From: Stenopsyche tienmushanensis
Lineage: Eukaryota; Arthropoda; Insecta; Trichoptera; Stenopsychidae
DNA length: 64,000 nt
Direction: 5' to 3'
Assembly (NCBI GenBank): GCA_008973525.1
Contig: WACJ01000251.1
Coordinates: 434,001 to 498,000 of the forward strand
Of the stretch, positions 24,946-37,562 are shown piece by piece. The stretch's first letter is position 1. Every line of letters begins with the position of its first letter. The position numbers were made by a program, and so were the translations under genes. The notes beneath the pieces were generated by a model. It was given only the letters and a program-made list of their open reading frames with translations, did no database searches and was not told the origin of the DNA.

Positions 24946-26129
24946 ACAGTTTCATTAATTCATTCCGTCGTTGTAATAGTCTATTTAATAATAGTCATTA
25001 GATTATTTTTATCCTGCCACACATATAACCTCATAATGACAACCGAGAATATGCTAATTTAGAAGTGTCCCATCTGAGCGTATATATATTAAAAAAAATG
25101 CAATAATGTAACCTGATATGCACCATATTGATCGGTCTATAAAGCAAATTTTATTATAAAGCTTATTAAAAAATGTATACAGCAGCTTATATTTACGATT
25201 AAATTGATATTGATTATGTTATCATATATTAAGACGATTAAAACATTTTGTCCAGATTTGTTCATCAACAAAACAAGTGATAAAATGGTTTAGATGTTAA
25301 ATTTGTAACAATATCTTGAAACAGACCATATCTAAATGGTGAGTTCAATTATAACCAATTTAAAAAACTAAATATTATTTTTTAATGCGTCTTTTTTAAT
25401 ATAAAATAGACTAAGTTGTTTTCAACTATACAGATATCACAATTAATTAATGTAATTGTTAAATTCATAATTATGTTAATTAAGCAAATTTAAAAATGAG
25501 AACTGCCTTATAATGCTTTATAGTCAGATCAATACAGTATAAAGATTTTTATTGTTTAATTGTACTCGAGAACAAGCCGTTTTAAAACGATTGATAATAC
25601 AAAAATAAACTAGCTGTAACATAAAGACTAGGTAACGAGAGAAAAGATTACAACAAATAAAATAAGTAGTAAATAAACCAGATACACTTAATTACATTTA
25701 CACTTTATATAGGAAACCGTTCATAAAATAATATTCTTGCGATTATAATCTAAATTATATTAATCCCCACTAAAAATGCTTTTGATAGATTATTGCTTTA
25801 GTTTTATCTGACATCCTTAATAATAATGACAATTCTGCACACTTACGTGTAAAAAATATTTAAAACATCAACGGAAAACTAGAAGATAATTAAATAATAA
25901 TTAAACAAAATATTTCTTTAGCAAAAATTTTAGACACAAAAGTTCGATTGATTGCCATAGTATTAATTTAACAAATACTTCCTATTGCTTATCACATTTT
26001 TATATACATTTAGATTTAAAACAAAACGATTTGGAATCATAAAAATATTTGATATTTAAGGCTTTTCGCGTATATTGGGAAACACCAACAAAAATAACAT
26101 TGATTAACTATAAAATAATTTTCTCATTA
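24946..26129. other. AT-rich region downstream of the zinc-finger gene
   Basis: Likely contains the 3' UTR of the minus-strand zinc-finger gene. No other feature is visible. Confidence 0.4.
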
Positions 26130-29100
26130 CTAACAGTCTCTTAACAATTTTAAATAATTAGGTTTCATTGTTGCCTTAGTCGCTTCGTCCAATTCCGACA
26201 ACCTGTGCTGTTTCATGTGACTTTTCATATTGCCTCTTTGTGCGTAGCCTCTTTTGCAAATCGGACATTTGTACGGAGTCTCTCCGGTATGCAGACGCAT
26301 GTGTTCTTTCAAATAATCGTCGTGGAAAAATGCAGATTCACAAATTGTACAAACGCTCGGTCTTTCGCCTAAAAACATAAACAAAAAAAATTCAAACAAT
26401 CGCAACAACGCGTTGGTAGCAAAAACAAATAGAATTTGTAAAAATACAAACCTGTATGAACCGATCGCACGTGGATATCGACGGATTTTTGAGTTCTATA
26501 TTTTTGAGAGCAGTAATTGCAATATTTCCAAACAAGATTCTCCGAATGTGATTTCATATGTTGCTTAAGACCGGATATAAATGCATATTGTTTCCCGCAT
26601 TCGTTGCACACAAATTCTCTTCTAGTACTGTGACATCTTTTAACGTGTCTAATCATGTAATTGTTGAATTTGAACATTTTCTTGCAGTCAGGATCGAGAC
26701 ATTTTATTGTACCGGGTGTTTCTTGATGTTTAAGCATTATGTGGTATTTTAAATGATATTTGGATTTGAAGGTTTTGCCACAGGTATCACAGAGATTTAA
26801 TGTTTTTTGTTTAACGCCTAATTTTCGCTTTCCCTTTTTACGTTCCGTATGGGGAATTTCTTTTTCTTCGTTTTTAATAATGGGTATTTCGTTTGATCGA
26901 CTATTGGAGTTTTCTTTTCCCGAGATTTCAAACCTGAAAAATATAACAAAATAGAAAATACGAACTCAAAATAAATTTTATAAAATATTATAATAAGCAA
27001 ATATATACTTCCAATCGCGACCATTCCATACGCATTTTCCTTCTAATAAAGATGTTGCTATACTATTCGAAACAATGCATTTTTTCGTTGATGGGATTAC
27101 AATTTTCTTTTTCCGTTTGGATTTACGTATACTACATACTTTTTCATCTGTCGTTTTCCATTTCTTTTTTCGTTTACTCACTTTCTTTTTTTGCAAATCA
27201 TGTTCTTCCTTTGATTCAAATAATTTAACATCAACGTCCATAGGAAAAGGCTTATCATCGTCGTCGTCGTTGTCTGCATAATCCGAAAAAAATTCTTCTT
27301 CGTTGAAAGCAAAATTGTATTCCGCTTCTTCAGCGTCTTCTTCCTCTACTTTCAACTCCTGTTTTCTTAAACAGTTACGTAATTTTGTATCAGACATTTC
27401 GCATTTTGTTTTGAATTCAAATGCAGTATTCAACATTGCATAGCATTCTAAGCAAATGAGACTCGGAAATCCATCGTCTTCACAAATCTATAAAAAAAAA
27501 ATATAAACATCAATAGACATTACTTGACAACTTTCGGAAAGGCGTCTTTTCGCGTGTGAATGCAAGCGTACTCCAATGGCAAAATAAGGTTCTTTAAATT
27601 GTATCATAACTGGCGATGAAAAATGGATATACTAAGTTAATCCCAAATGTGTGTTTAGCCTTGCCTAGCCAGTAGCAATGAATCCAAAGCAGAATATTCA
27701 TGGTTCCAAGCTCATGCTCTGTATTTGGTGGGATCATTTGGTTGTAGTGTATTACGAGCTCCTCCAACCCAACCAAACCAATACGAGAGATCTCTATCAA
27801 AAGCAATTGATGCGTTTGAGCCGAGCATTGAAGGAAAAGTGGTCACAATTTACCCAAAGAGATTTTGCAGCATGACAATACTAGGCCGCGTATCACATCA
27901 GCATTTAAAACCTACCTAGAAAAAATTAAATGGGAAGTTTTACCACACCCATCATACTTCCCCGACATTGCTCCTTCTGAGCAGCACTTCACTTCTTATA
28001 AAGAAGCAGGAAAATGTTCACACACCCAATAAATGTTTTATAAAATGTTAATAAAACTATTCAAGAATATGTTTTTAAAGTTTCACAATGAAATTCTGAT
28101 TTTTTCTGATGTTATGAGTATTATAGTGAACGCAAATCAGTGCTGAAACACGCGATAGATAGTACAGAGTGGTCGTACAATGGACACTTATTCACTACCT
28201 AGCTCTAAACCCCTGTACTATGGGAAGAAGAAAGAAATGAAAGAAGAGGGAGATGTCGACAGTCATTCTTATTTGTAAATTCTTGTAGAAGGTACTAGAA
28301 GCATTGGTATCGTTTCAACAGAGGGTCGGTTAGCATCAGTTTAGTTTTGACCTTCCTAACGTGTGTTGAAAGTTAGAAGTTAAAATATAATCTTAACCAA
28401 AAGGAAAACAGGATACCACAAACCGACATAGTAAACCACATAACAGATCTTTCCATGGAAATCGACACACCAAGAATCAATCAAGATTTAGTGAAGATGC
28501 AAGTGGCAGCAAAAAAAGCTCAAAACGCTTGGAACGGAACCTGAAGCGCACTTTTCTCCATTGCACCCCGACCTTCAGAAATAAATTCATACAATATATA
28601 TAAGATATGTCGAAATATTAACTACTGAAGTGATGCTTAAATGGACACGCAAAATGAAAACGAAAGTTTCAACTCGACGTTTGGCGATTGATTTCAAAAC
28701 ACCTGCATTCTGGCCTAAAAGTAATCGAGGTTGCAGCATTTTTGGTCTTATTCAATGAAGAGAATTCAGCACTTGTAATGATTATGAACGAACTGAAAGT
28801 AGTTGTTGGCTTGCAGAGCTTTAATTATTCACCGCAAATGGATCAACCGACAGAGTAAAAGCAGCCAAAGTTCCACCAGCCTAAAAGCTGGTTGAACACT
28901 TTTGAAAAAATCTTCGGACATCAAAGGGTTAAGACAAAACAGCTCTTAACTCTAATTTAGATCTTTTCCCATCCTATATCATAAAGCAGGAAACTGTTAT
29001 GTGCATATAGAGGTGTGTTCGCTACTTAGTATTTTATATGGAGTATAAAATCAGTAAAATATTCTTGTTAGCTTTTTGTCTAATTGTTACTAGTCTTATT

Positions 29101-30289
29101 AGATTCTTATAATTTACTAATTTTGTGAGTGTTATTTTTATTTATTTCGACAACTCCTCAAAGAAATATTGCAAAAGAATGCACAAGCAATGAAATACTT
29201 GAAATTCATAGTGCACAGATGTTTGGAGGTTAATATCCCTATGTCCATTGTTATGATCTGGTAAATTATTCAATTCAGAAATATTTTTGTACATTAACAT
29301 TTTTACAAAAATCCAAACTATATTCTAATACTAAATAAAGAATAGGTTTTGTTGTTTTAACACTTTAATGTGTTGCAATTTGGCAAACCATATTGTGTGT
29401 GTTCCGTGCACATAAAAATTTATTGACAAGATATATTTGTGGGTTTTGTAATGTTCCCCTTCATAGAGGTGAATGTCTCGATAACAATCATACCTTATCT
29501 AGGTATTAAGACCTTATTATTTACATGTGTGTGTTTTTTGGTAAACAAATTAAACATTATCGTAAATGTTCTATAATTTATACGTATCTATAAAAAAAAA
29601 GTGTTTGCGTTTAAATAAATATGCAGAATAACGTGGTATATGATCATTTTAAATTTCATTACAAAATAATAAGGAGTTTAAAAGATGCAGACATTTTTTT
29701 TAAATTGTATTTATATATCACATTTTGATGGTTTTTACCCGCTACGCGTACCGATTGCTCGTAAACATTAGCTGCCTAAGATGTGTTAAAGCTAAGAACT
29801 CATTTTTATGATTTTTAGTTTCATCAATCAAGCAATCATATTTTTGTGAAACACTAATAAATGTTAATAGAAGAAAAAACATACAACTGTCAAAAAGTTG
29901 GGTTCTTTTATCTATGATTGATTTACAAATATGGGTTCATTTATTTGAAATAGCTATTTGATTGAAGTGTTAAATCCTTATCAGTTCTAAATAAGATATT
30001 AGTCAAAAGCCCTTTTACGCCGCAATTTCAAATGACCTTCGATTATCATCTTCTCAAAAGTCAGCGAAGAAAAGCCTCCAATTTGTAATGACTTAAGATC
30101 TACTTATGAAGATATCAAACAACAACAATAATAAAGTCTAATTGTAGATAAATCTTTGAAGTGTACCTGGACTGAACAGCAAGCCATGATTTTGAGGTTG
30201 AGGTTGAGATCCTGATCGCCAGCAAAGAGTGACAGTCGTCCATCATCTAATAGACACACGCGGCAGGTGCGCCGCCCCGCCGCCTCCAT
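26130..30289 (-). CDS. ZAD-domain C2H2 zinc-finger protein
   Basis: This is a probable nuclear DNA-binding protein of the arthropod ZAD zinc-finger family. Coding exons on the minus strand are 30289-30167, 27487-27009, 26933-26452 and 26368-26130. All are GT-AG and the phases close, giving 440 aa. The N-terminal ZAD shows its paired cysteines at 9/12 (CRVC) and 53/56 (CLEC), split by a 2.7-kb intron. A long low-complexity linker follows, first acidic (DNDDDDDK) then strongly basic (KRKKKWK, KSKRKKKI), the latter possibly a nuclear localisation signal. Six C2H2 fingers occupy about residues 249-425. The fifth and sixth are joined by the canonical HTGETPYKC linker, and fingers 4 and 5 by HTGERPSVC across an intron. 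I chose the ATG at 30289, which puts the ZAD at the N-terminus; an in-frame ATG at 30382 is an alternative. The DNA target is unknown. Confidence 0.9.
27540..28090 (+). pseudogene. mariner transposase relic inside the ZAD-gene intron
   Basis: Plus-strand, frame-disrupted mariner sequence in conserved order: IITGDEKWIY (first catalytic Asp block), PKQNIHGSKLMLCIWWDHLV, VYYELLQPNQT, QLMRLSRALKEKW and, after further shifts, a piece corresponding to WEVLPHPSYFPDIAPS (expected third Asp region). Several shifts and stops disable it. It lies antisense in the large first coding intron (27488-30166) of the zinc-finger gene. It is a different mariner lineage from the relics at 1 kb and 61 kb, judging by the HG-K-MLCIWWD block. 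Confidence 0.8.
28100..30166. other. remainder of the ZAD-gene intron
   Basis: AT-rich intron. Plus strand about 28670-28920 has a broken frame (LFNEENSALVMIMNELKVVV) that might be another transposon remnant, but I cannot assign it. Otherwise nothing is visible. Confidence 0.35.
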
Positions 30290-31687
30290 CGCTAACCTAG
30301 CACCACAACACTTCCATACGCAACGCCAGTAACCATCACGAAACAACTGAGCATTCGGTATTGCCAACCTAAATATATCCACAAATACGATGTCTCGCTT
30401 ATTTTTAATAATTGAATTAAATATCTAAGTTACAATCAAAATACAAATTTAATACTAATTTTAAAATATAATACTATTTATTCATTGAAAAATTTTAACA
30501 AATTATGAAATATTTATACTAGCACAAAAAAAAAATAACATAATCTTTAAATTCACATATAATCGCTTAATTAATAGCGAAACTGTTAATTAATTTTGAT
30601 ACTTTGATAAATAATTCAATTTCTTCTTATTGTAGGGATGATAATATATATTTTTCTAATATTTCATTTTATTTTGATGAAAATTGAACAGAAATTATAA
30701 AATTTATATTTTTCTTTGCTTGCAACATTGCTTTGCGTCAAAGCCAAATGGTAATTTCAAATATTGGCAGCAGTCTTCCAATGATAATGGCATCTTACCA
30801 TTTTTGTGGGTTTTTTTCGAATTGTTAATTGATCCAATTATCACAAAAAATCTAATTGTGGAAAACACAGGCAATATCATTGATTATTTTCTATTTGATC
30901 TTGTTTCTGTCTTATGATTTGAGAAATTTGTTTGTTATTCAATCAAATATTTAAAAAGGTATTAACGTGTGCCAAATCCGTTATCAGACGTATATGTTCT
31001 CCATAGAAAACCTTACTAGGGAAAGGATTTTTTATGTGGTGGTTTTTTAATATTCATTTAGTCCATTTTGACAAACAATTGTTTATTGCATTAACAATAA
31101 ATACATCAATATTTATAATATCTAGCATAATTCATTTAACATTTTTGTGAATTAATTGTATTGAATATTCAATACATAATTATATTAAGAATCTATATTA
31201 ACTAACTTGATTTATTAAGCTTCGATCGGTTTCAAATTCGGAATAGATACACATAACAACTATAAAGCCATAAAAGGAATGTTCACGAAACGCGTTTGAT
31301 AGATTTATTTACTTTTACTTAATATGCACATTAAATTTATATCATTATAACAATTACGCAAGACCTCTAAGAACATTCAAATTTCAACAATATATATATG
31401 TATTTATATATAAATGTTAATCTTGACATAATAACTGAATAACTCGAATAAATCTTCTTAAATAAAAATTACATTTTAAGTATGTGGCATTTCATAATTA
31501 ATACTGTGATGAACTAGCAGCGCATTTTAAATTACAACATTTATATGTATTGTCATAAATATCTTTATACAACAGCTATTTACAAAAGTATTTTTGTCAA
31601 ATCAAATAATAGAAAATGACAAAAACATAATGATACTTAAAAATGACAAAGATCGAATTTATTCACTTAATAACTCATCAACAGCTT
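30290..31687. other. spacer between the zinc-finger gene start and the subunit D gene end
   Basis: 30290-30390 is probably the 5' UTR or promoter side of the minus-strand zinc-finger gene (moderately GC-rich). 30.4-31.69 kb is AT-rich without recognisable features. Confidence 0.4.
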
Positions 31688-31693
31688 TTTATT
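31688..31693 (-). terminator. poly(A) signal of V-ATPase subunit D
   Basis: AATAAA on the minus strand, 55 nt past the stop codon of the subunit D gene. Spacing and sequence fit a short 3' UTR. Confidence 0.5.
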
Positions 31694-31748
31694 TTCAAAT
31701 AGATTAATCCGTAATATCAATACTTTATAGCAATCTTGTGCAAAATGA

Positions 31749-34700
31749 TTAGAAAAGCAAATCATCATCGCCTTCTTCCAACATATTAGCAACGTCTCGA
31801 ACATCATTTCCTGCCGCTATCTGTTCTGCTTTCAACTATAAATAAATAAAACATATACAACGCTGTTAAATAATATAGTATTTAATGAAGAAAACAATGC
31901 TTACCAATTCTGCCTTCTTTCTGATGATGCGTTTCTTATCCTGAATTTTCTTCAGACGGTAAAACTCTTCTCTTTCAAGTTCGTCCAATTCAGAGATGAT
32001 ATACTGAAGTGTACGTTCAATGCGAGGTATGATAACTATAAAAAATATATCTATAGAAAATCTTTATTCAGTTGATAGTAAATTAATTTTGATAAAAAGC
32101 ATACCGTGTTCAATAGCGTTGACACGTCTGTTGGTAATTTTAATGACTTCATCGAGAGTGACGAATGACGTCTGAAGTGAAGCCAATTCGACGAGCAATT
32201 TAACAGCGCTTTGGAAGTTTTTCTTCAGTTTGGCCAATTGCTGTCCACCTCTGGATAGACCGGCTAGCTCGTATGTATCTGTTCCGTCTTGATAGGACTC
32301 AAATACTGGCAATGTCACACCTAACGAAAACAACAACATTGCCAAATCAATATAGAAATGAGATGCCGATATGTTCGTGCGATTCTTCTGGAGGCATGCC
32401 GATATGTATTTTTCAATGTTATTTTGTTCTTATAAACATTAGAAAATGTATGTTGATATTTAATTTCACTTACCAGCTACGTTGTCTTTTTTGGTGCGAA
32501 TTTTAATTTGCGCTTTGGTAACGTTTTGCAATACAATTTGGTTAATATCGCCGGATGCAAATTTGGCTTCAGCCAGTGAGAATGCCGCTTCTTTCATAAC
32601 CTCACCCATCAATGTTTTTGTCTAGAAATAAAATAAAATTTTAACTTAAAGGATGTTGTTTTAACTTTGTTAGGCCTAAAAGTGATTGTTATTTTTAACT
32701 TTTTTTTTATGTAAAAAGTATTAAACGTAGAATGTTGATATTTAATGTGTTGATCAGGTGATCTTTATTGAATATAGAGGTAGGAACTCGTAAATTTTCA
32801 TACTTACTATTCAACAAAAAATTGTATTCTAAAGAATCTTTTAACCGTCATAAAATTTGCATATAATTAACTGAAATCTTTCAATAAAGAAAAGACGATT
32901 TTCATTTGTGTTGTCTTGAGAGCAGGTGTTTGTTTTGATAATTAAGATACTCGTATCATTCTTATCATTGACCAATTTTGTTATTCCCTCTTGACTGTTC
33001 TGGGGTGGCGTCATTAGCCGAGTATCACCACTCCTTTGCATAATCTACTCGTTCAGAAGTAAACTGGCAGGCTTGCACGGTAACCCTGTCCTTTTATTTT
33101 CGTAACACATTAATAGGCAAAAATAGTTGAACAACAGAAAGCAGATACAATGCAAGTTGAACATTAAGAAATATTCTGAAGATACACGCTGCAGCGGAGC
33201 TGACAGAAAGGTGCATTTACATTAGAGCGTAGGAAAGGATTAATGCTTTTACTACAAAGATTTTTTTTTGCTAATTTCCTATCGCTTAACTGATTGCATA
33301 TATCGTGTATTGAATTGGCTGTGTGTAAGAACATACTAGGCTTGTTCTTACACAGAAACTGAGGGAAGCCTGGCAGCGCAGATGGGACGAGTCCACAAAA
33401 GGAAGATGGACCCATCGGCTTATACCGGTCGTAAGTCGGTGGAGGGCCAGAAAATACGGCGAAACCACGTACCGCATAACGGCTAGACTACCTGTAACCC
33501 TTGAAGCAATGTGATAAACAATACCAGGGGGACAGAGGAGACCAAAGGGGGCGGTTTAGTGAGTAGACACGGCTGGCCAACATCCCTTATGGAAGTTGTA
33601 TAAATATCAGCGTGAATCTCACACTCAGTCTTCGGAAGATTCCGCCCCCACAGGAAAAAAAAAAAAAAAGGCTTGTTCTTACAAGTATTATCTATTGGTG
33701 GTTGGATATCTAGACTTAGTCCAGCTTTTGATCTATAAACGCTAAGGACGGAAAGTAGGAAAAGTGATGCCCAGAAGGAATGAAAGTATAATATAATATT
33801 CGTAAAAATGTATACCTCAATTATTTTACTGAGAATCATTCTGAAACGCATTTGCAAAGCATCAGCTTTCTTTTTAAGTAAACCATGACCCTTTTGAGCA
33901 CCAGCCAGACGACTCTTCATCAACATCTGAGCCCTGAAAAATATTCCAATGAAATTACTACAAATAAACAAATGTAAATGATGACAAAATTCATTTTATT
34001 TTTTATTGATGATATAATACTTAACCGACGTCAATTTCTTTAAAAACAATAATACATTAAGAATATATTAATATCTATCTTTTTATTCACATTTAACCAC
34101 TTCCCCAGCGTCTACACGTCGAATAAAAGCGTACCAATTTATGTACCAAGGATATGTTGTTATATCACCAAATGTGTTACATACTTTAAGTTATCGTTTT
34201 CAAATACTAATAAAGGATCTCAAATAGTATTACACATACAATAAATAAATGCAATGATATCAAAAACAAACGGTTTCGTGTAAAATTTTCACAAAAACAC
34301 AACATATGTGTTGATGGTCCATTAAGAATTAATATATGGGTAAATTTTGCGCGCGTTCATGCATAGTTTTTGGTCACTTTGTGTACTTGGAATGTGTTCA
34401 ATTTTAAAAAAATAGTTTCAAAAAATCCTCAAAAAAAATATAATAAATATGAAAAATATGCTTCCCGTACATAAACATCCGCTGAAATAGAAAATATTAA
34501 TAAGCTTTCCGTATGTAATGTGTTAATCGTTCTATTCATATGAATATGACTGCATCAAAATCCAAAAGCATCTTAAATGTGCTACTATGCTGGAGAATCA
34601 TTAAATTCATTCCCTAATATTTCTTATTCATACTGAATATATATGAAATAAGCGATTATTTCATACAAATGTCTTTTATTCCTACATTGGTATCGGCATT

Positions 34701-35074
34701 ATATCACATATTTAAATCGATTAAGAGCAAAAAGGATTTACATATTTCATTTGAGTTAATAATTAAGCTCCGAATGTTTTTATACTTATTCCAATTGTAG
34801 AAAATATGAATATTTAAAAATACAAAAATAATTATAAACAAATCTAATTCTATGATTTAAACAGTGCATTAATTATCATATAGGACTGCTTTGGTAATAA
34901 ATAAAATGTGTCATTTAGGGGTATATGATATGGCAGGGATGTGAGAATGCGCGTCGGAGTGAGCTAGCTCTAAATAATATTGAACGCACGCTCTATACAC
35001 AACGAATCGGGGATAATACGAGGTCAGTCTTACCCGCGGGACGGGAAAATGGGCAGCCTCTCCTTTCCTGACAT
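31749..35074 (-). CDS. Vha36-1: V-type proton ATPase subunit D
   Basis: Subunit D forms the central rotor stalk of the V1 sector. It transmits ATP-driven rotation from the A/B ring to the membrane proton channel that acidifies lysosomes, endosomes and the apical surface of insect epithelia. Coding exons on the minus strand are 35074-35034, 33933-33816, 32621-32474, 32320-32105, 32035-31905 and 31835-31749. All are GT-AG with matching phases, giving 246 aa, the normal family length. Recognisable sequence runs from [14 protein letters not shown] in the short first exon through [40 protein letters not shown] and [17 protein letters not shown] to the acidic C-terminus EEGDDDLLF. No disabling change was seen. 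Intron 2 (32622-33815) contains an R2 repeat and a LINE fragment. The GC-rich first exon and leader (about 35034-35180) mark the promoter side, divergent from a GC-rich plus-strand block at 35.7 kb. Confidence 0.97.
32860..33230 (-). repeat. repeat family R2, copy in intron 2 of subunit D
   Basis: The minus strand reads TCAGCTCCGCTGCAGCGTG, AATATTTCTTAATGTTCAAC, GACAGGGTTACCGTGCAAGC, a GGTGATACTCGGCTAATG block and ACAGTCAAGAGGGAATAAC. The TTAA at 33164-33167 is the intact version of the site where piggyBac copy B inserted in another R2 copy. Confidence 0.65.
33353..33669 (+). mobile_element. 5'-truncated non-LTR retrotransposon with poly(A) and target duplication
   Basis: The insertion encodes [20 protein letters not shown], the C-terminal reverse-transcriptase-distal motif (W-x-x-R/K-W with GRWT-x-x-LIP) of R1/jockey-group LINEs, then stops. 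It ends in about 15 A residues. It is flanked by the 15-bp duplication AGGCTTGTTCTTACA (33338-33352 and 33669-33683, one A ambiguous with the tail). The clean tail and duplication suggest a fairly recent insertion. It lies antisense in intron 2 of subunit D, just beyond an R2 copy. Confidence 0.8.
34329..34526. repeat. TTAA-flanked MITE, uninterrupted copy
   Basis: Ends in TTAA at 34329-34332 and 34523-34526. It matches, in opposite orientation, the MITE at 3123-4116 (blocks around CATAGTTTTTGGTC, TGCTTCCCGTACAT and CCGTATGTAATGTGTTAA). Its internal TTAA at 34497-34500 corresponds to the insertion point of piggyBac copy A. It sits in intron 1 of subunit D. Confidence 0.6.
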
Positions 35075-35639
35075 CTTGGTTGCTGCGACGAGGAACGAAG
35101 TAAGAAGGAATAGTACCGCAGCGATCCACGGTCAGCTGACTGCTGTCTCGTGATGTCCGCCCTGTCAAGCACTTTTGCCAACCGTATAAGATTACACGCA
35201 CGCTTTTATTAAATACATTTAAAATTTTATTTATTGATTCCAATAAATATGTTAATTTAATTTAATCACAATAAAAATAAACAAATTTAAAAAATGTATT
35301 AATGCTGAAAAATTAAATAATTTATTTTAAATTTATTATAATAAAAGGCGAAAAAATTAATCATAACACTTTTTTAATAAACATTTTTATGGCATAAATT
35401 TAAAGCTATTAATATACACAAATATGTATTTCAATTGTTAAAATAACATTTTTTAACAATTGAATTTATTTTGATCATAATTTAAACAGATTTTCACTCG
35501 TCGACATGATATAAATCAACATAATATTATATAGCTCAATGTCGATAAATATTGCTTGATTCTTCAATTTTATAAAATCCATCGTTGACAGTAGAGATAT
35601 GATCGCTAAAAATGAATGTTGTGACCAAATAGCAAATAT

Positions 35640-35770
35640 TAGTGAAAGCGCATTCACGCGTATGTGTGTGTGCAGTTGGGCTGTCAGCGGCGGCGGGCGT
35701 GTTGTTTTAATATCTGACGCGCCGAGGTTTGCTTTTTCTGATCAACCGTTTCTTCGTGATCTCTTATTTT
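35640..35770 (+). promoter_or_regulatory. GC-rich block, possible promoter of the plus-strand FUT8 gene
   Basis: A short CpG-rich patch (CAGCGGCGGCGGGCGTG, about 35684-35701, and GACGCGCCGAGG, about 35716) in otherwise AT-rich DNA. It lies about 570 bp upstream of the divergent subunit D gene. FUT8 is the next plus-strand gene and has a non-coding leader exon, so a distant first exon here is plausible. No splice donor was fixed. Confidence 0.35.
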
Positions 35771-37311
35771 AGTATTTTTATCCGATTTAAACTTTGAACG
35801 ATATATTTGTAACATAATTTAACTGGGACTATTGTGTTGCATATTATAAATTCGTAAATTGATCGCTTCCTATTGACTTCTATTCAATTTTGTTTTATGG
35901 TTCGCTATGGGTCATATTATTTTTTTGAAAAAAGTGTTTATTTAAATTTTTTATAGGCTCATTACGATTTTTTTAATAGAAGAAAATGAGCTAATATTAA
36001 TATTAGATTACAGTAATTCTATCATGTAGATTTTTTTTTTAATTTGCTTAATCAACATGTGAAATAATATACGTAGTGATGATAAACTCTCCAGCTTTAT
36101 TACAATACATTATTAATTTTGAATTGATCTGTATTATTAAGCTTTGTGTGTGTTTATTCTTTATAATTAGACAATAAATCTCTTTATTTGCAGTGCCTAT
36201 TTACATATTTTTTTAAAATCAAAATCGAATAGATTTTTTATAGTAATTGATAAACAGTTTAAATGATTTGTTTAAAAATATGAATTATTATTTTATGATC
36301 TATATTTAATATTGAAAATTCAAACTGTTCAAGTGACAGCTGTTATAGAAATATTTACAATTACAATGTAAGCACCTAATAAAAATTGTCCTTATGTAAA
36401 ACCACAAGATTCTAAGCCTAAATATATGGATTATAAATATTCTCAAATATTTGTGTTAAACACTTGCTTTATCAAACGCGAGATTAAAATAAAATGTTTT
36501 TAAAAAATATAATTTTCATATCTATTAGTAAATAAAGATCTGGCACATTTTACATTCTATGTGATATGCATATATTATTTCTGCATATCTCAACTGATAA
36601 TAGTCATTCAAATAGTCCATTGCAAAACAAAAGCTTCGCGATACTTCACATTTTAATAGGGATACTAAACATTTTTTAACCGTATCCATTTGAAATCGAT
36701 GTGTAGACAGATAGATTAAAGCAAATACGGGGAACCTTTTCATGTTGAAAGGTTGTGTTCATTTATCAGTAATCAAATCAGATCATATTTCAGACGTGAA
36801 AATTATTTGCAAAATTTGATTCGGTGAAAATATTTGTCGTTGTTCAAAGATACTCTAATTATTACTACTACTGTTTAATTAAAATATGCCTTTTTTATAC
36901 CACAGAATAATGATTGTGTCTTAATAAAATTATAAATTGATAATGTAGTCAAATTTACCACATAGATAAGTTAAACAGCTGGTGATAACTCTTAAAGCCA
37001 GCTCGCACAGAGCCATTAATAAATCATATATGTTACTCGTCCCAAACTAGTTGGTTTGTTACGGACAAGACGAGAGCAACAAAGAAGCCAGCTAACTTGA
37101 AGCAAACAATTTACTCCGTGGACTCACCTCAATATTGACATTGATATGTACATTGACCATTCGCGCTAAATTGATTAATTTGCCACTCATTTATTCATCT
37201 GGAAAATTTATAGATATGTTCACTAACCATAATATGAATTTAAAATTATAATTTTTCCTCAACCTAATAAATAATGCTGAGGATAAAAAAAACTTGAATT
37301 TTATAAAATAC
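35771..37311. other. AT-rich spacer
   Basis: No coding, RNA or repeat feature recognised. If the FUT8 promoter is at 35.7 kb, this is its first intron. Confidence 0.4.
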
Positions 37312-37562
37312 TAGCTGGTAACCAGCACATTGATGCCAAAGAAGTAATAATTTTAAACGTATTAATTATTTGAGATAGTGCAAACAATAAGTTGGTAAAA
37401 TTTTATTGCAATCGGATGAACGGTATGGAAGTGCATTAAATACAGACAAACAAACATTTATTTTTATATATGAGAATATGCATATGTTACTCGCGTGATC
37501 CTTAGCAATAAGTGGACGAAGTTTTATCGCAATCTGATGTCATTTTTATATATCAGAAGATA
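37312..37562 (+). repeat. repeat family R1, copy
   Basis: Shows ACTAGCTGGTAACCAGCAC, ATCGGATGAACGGTATGGAA, the GACAAACAAACA run and two successive TTTTTATATAT tails, like the tandem arrangement at 11.2-11.5 kb. Confidence 0.6.

Noticed and set aside
33483..33971. 162-codon minus-strand frame
   Set aside because: Only its central section (33816-33933) is real, as exon 2 of V-ATPase subunit D; the rest is intron and antisense LINE.
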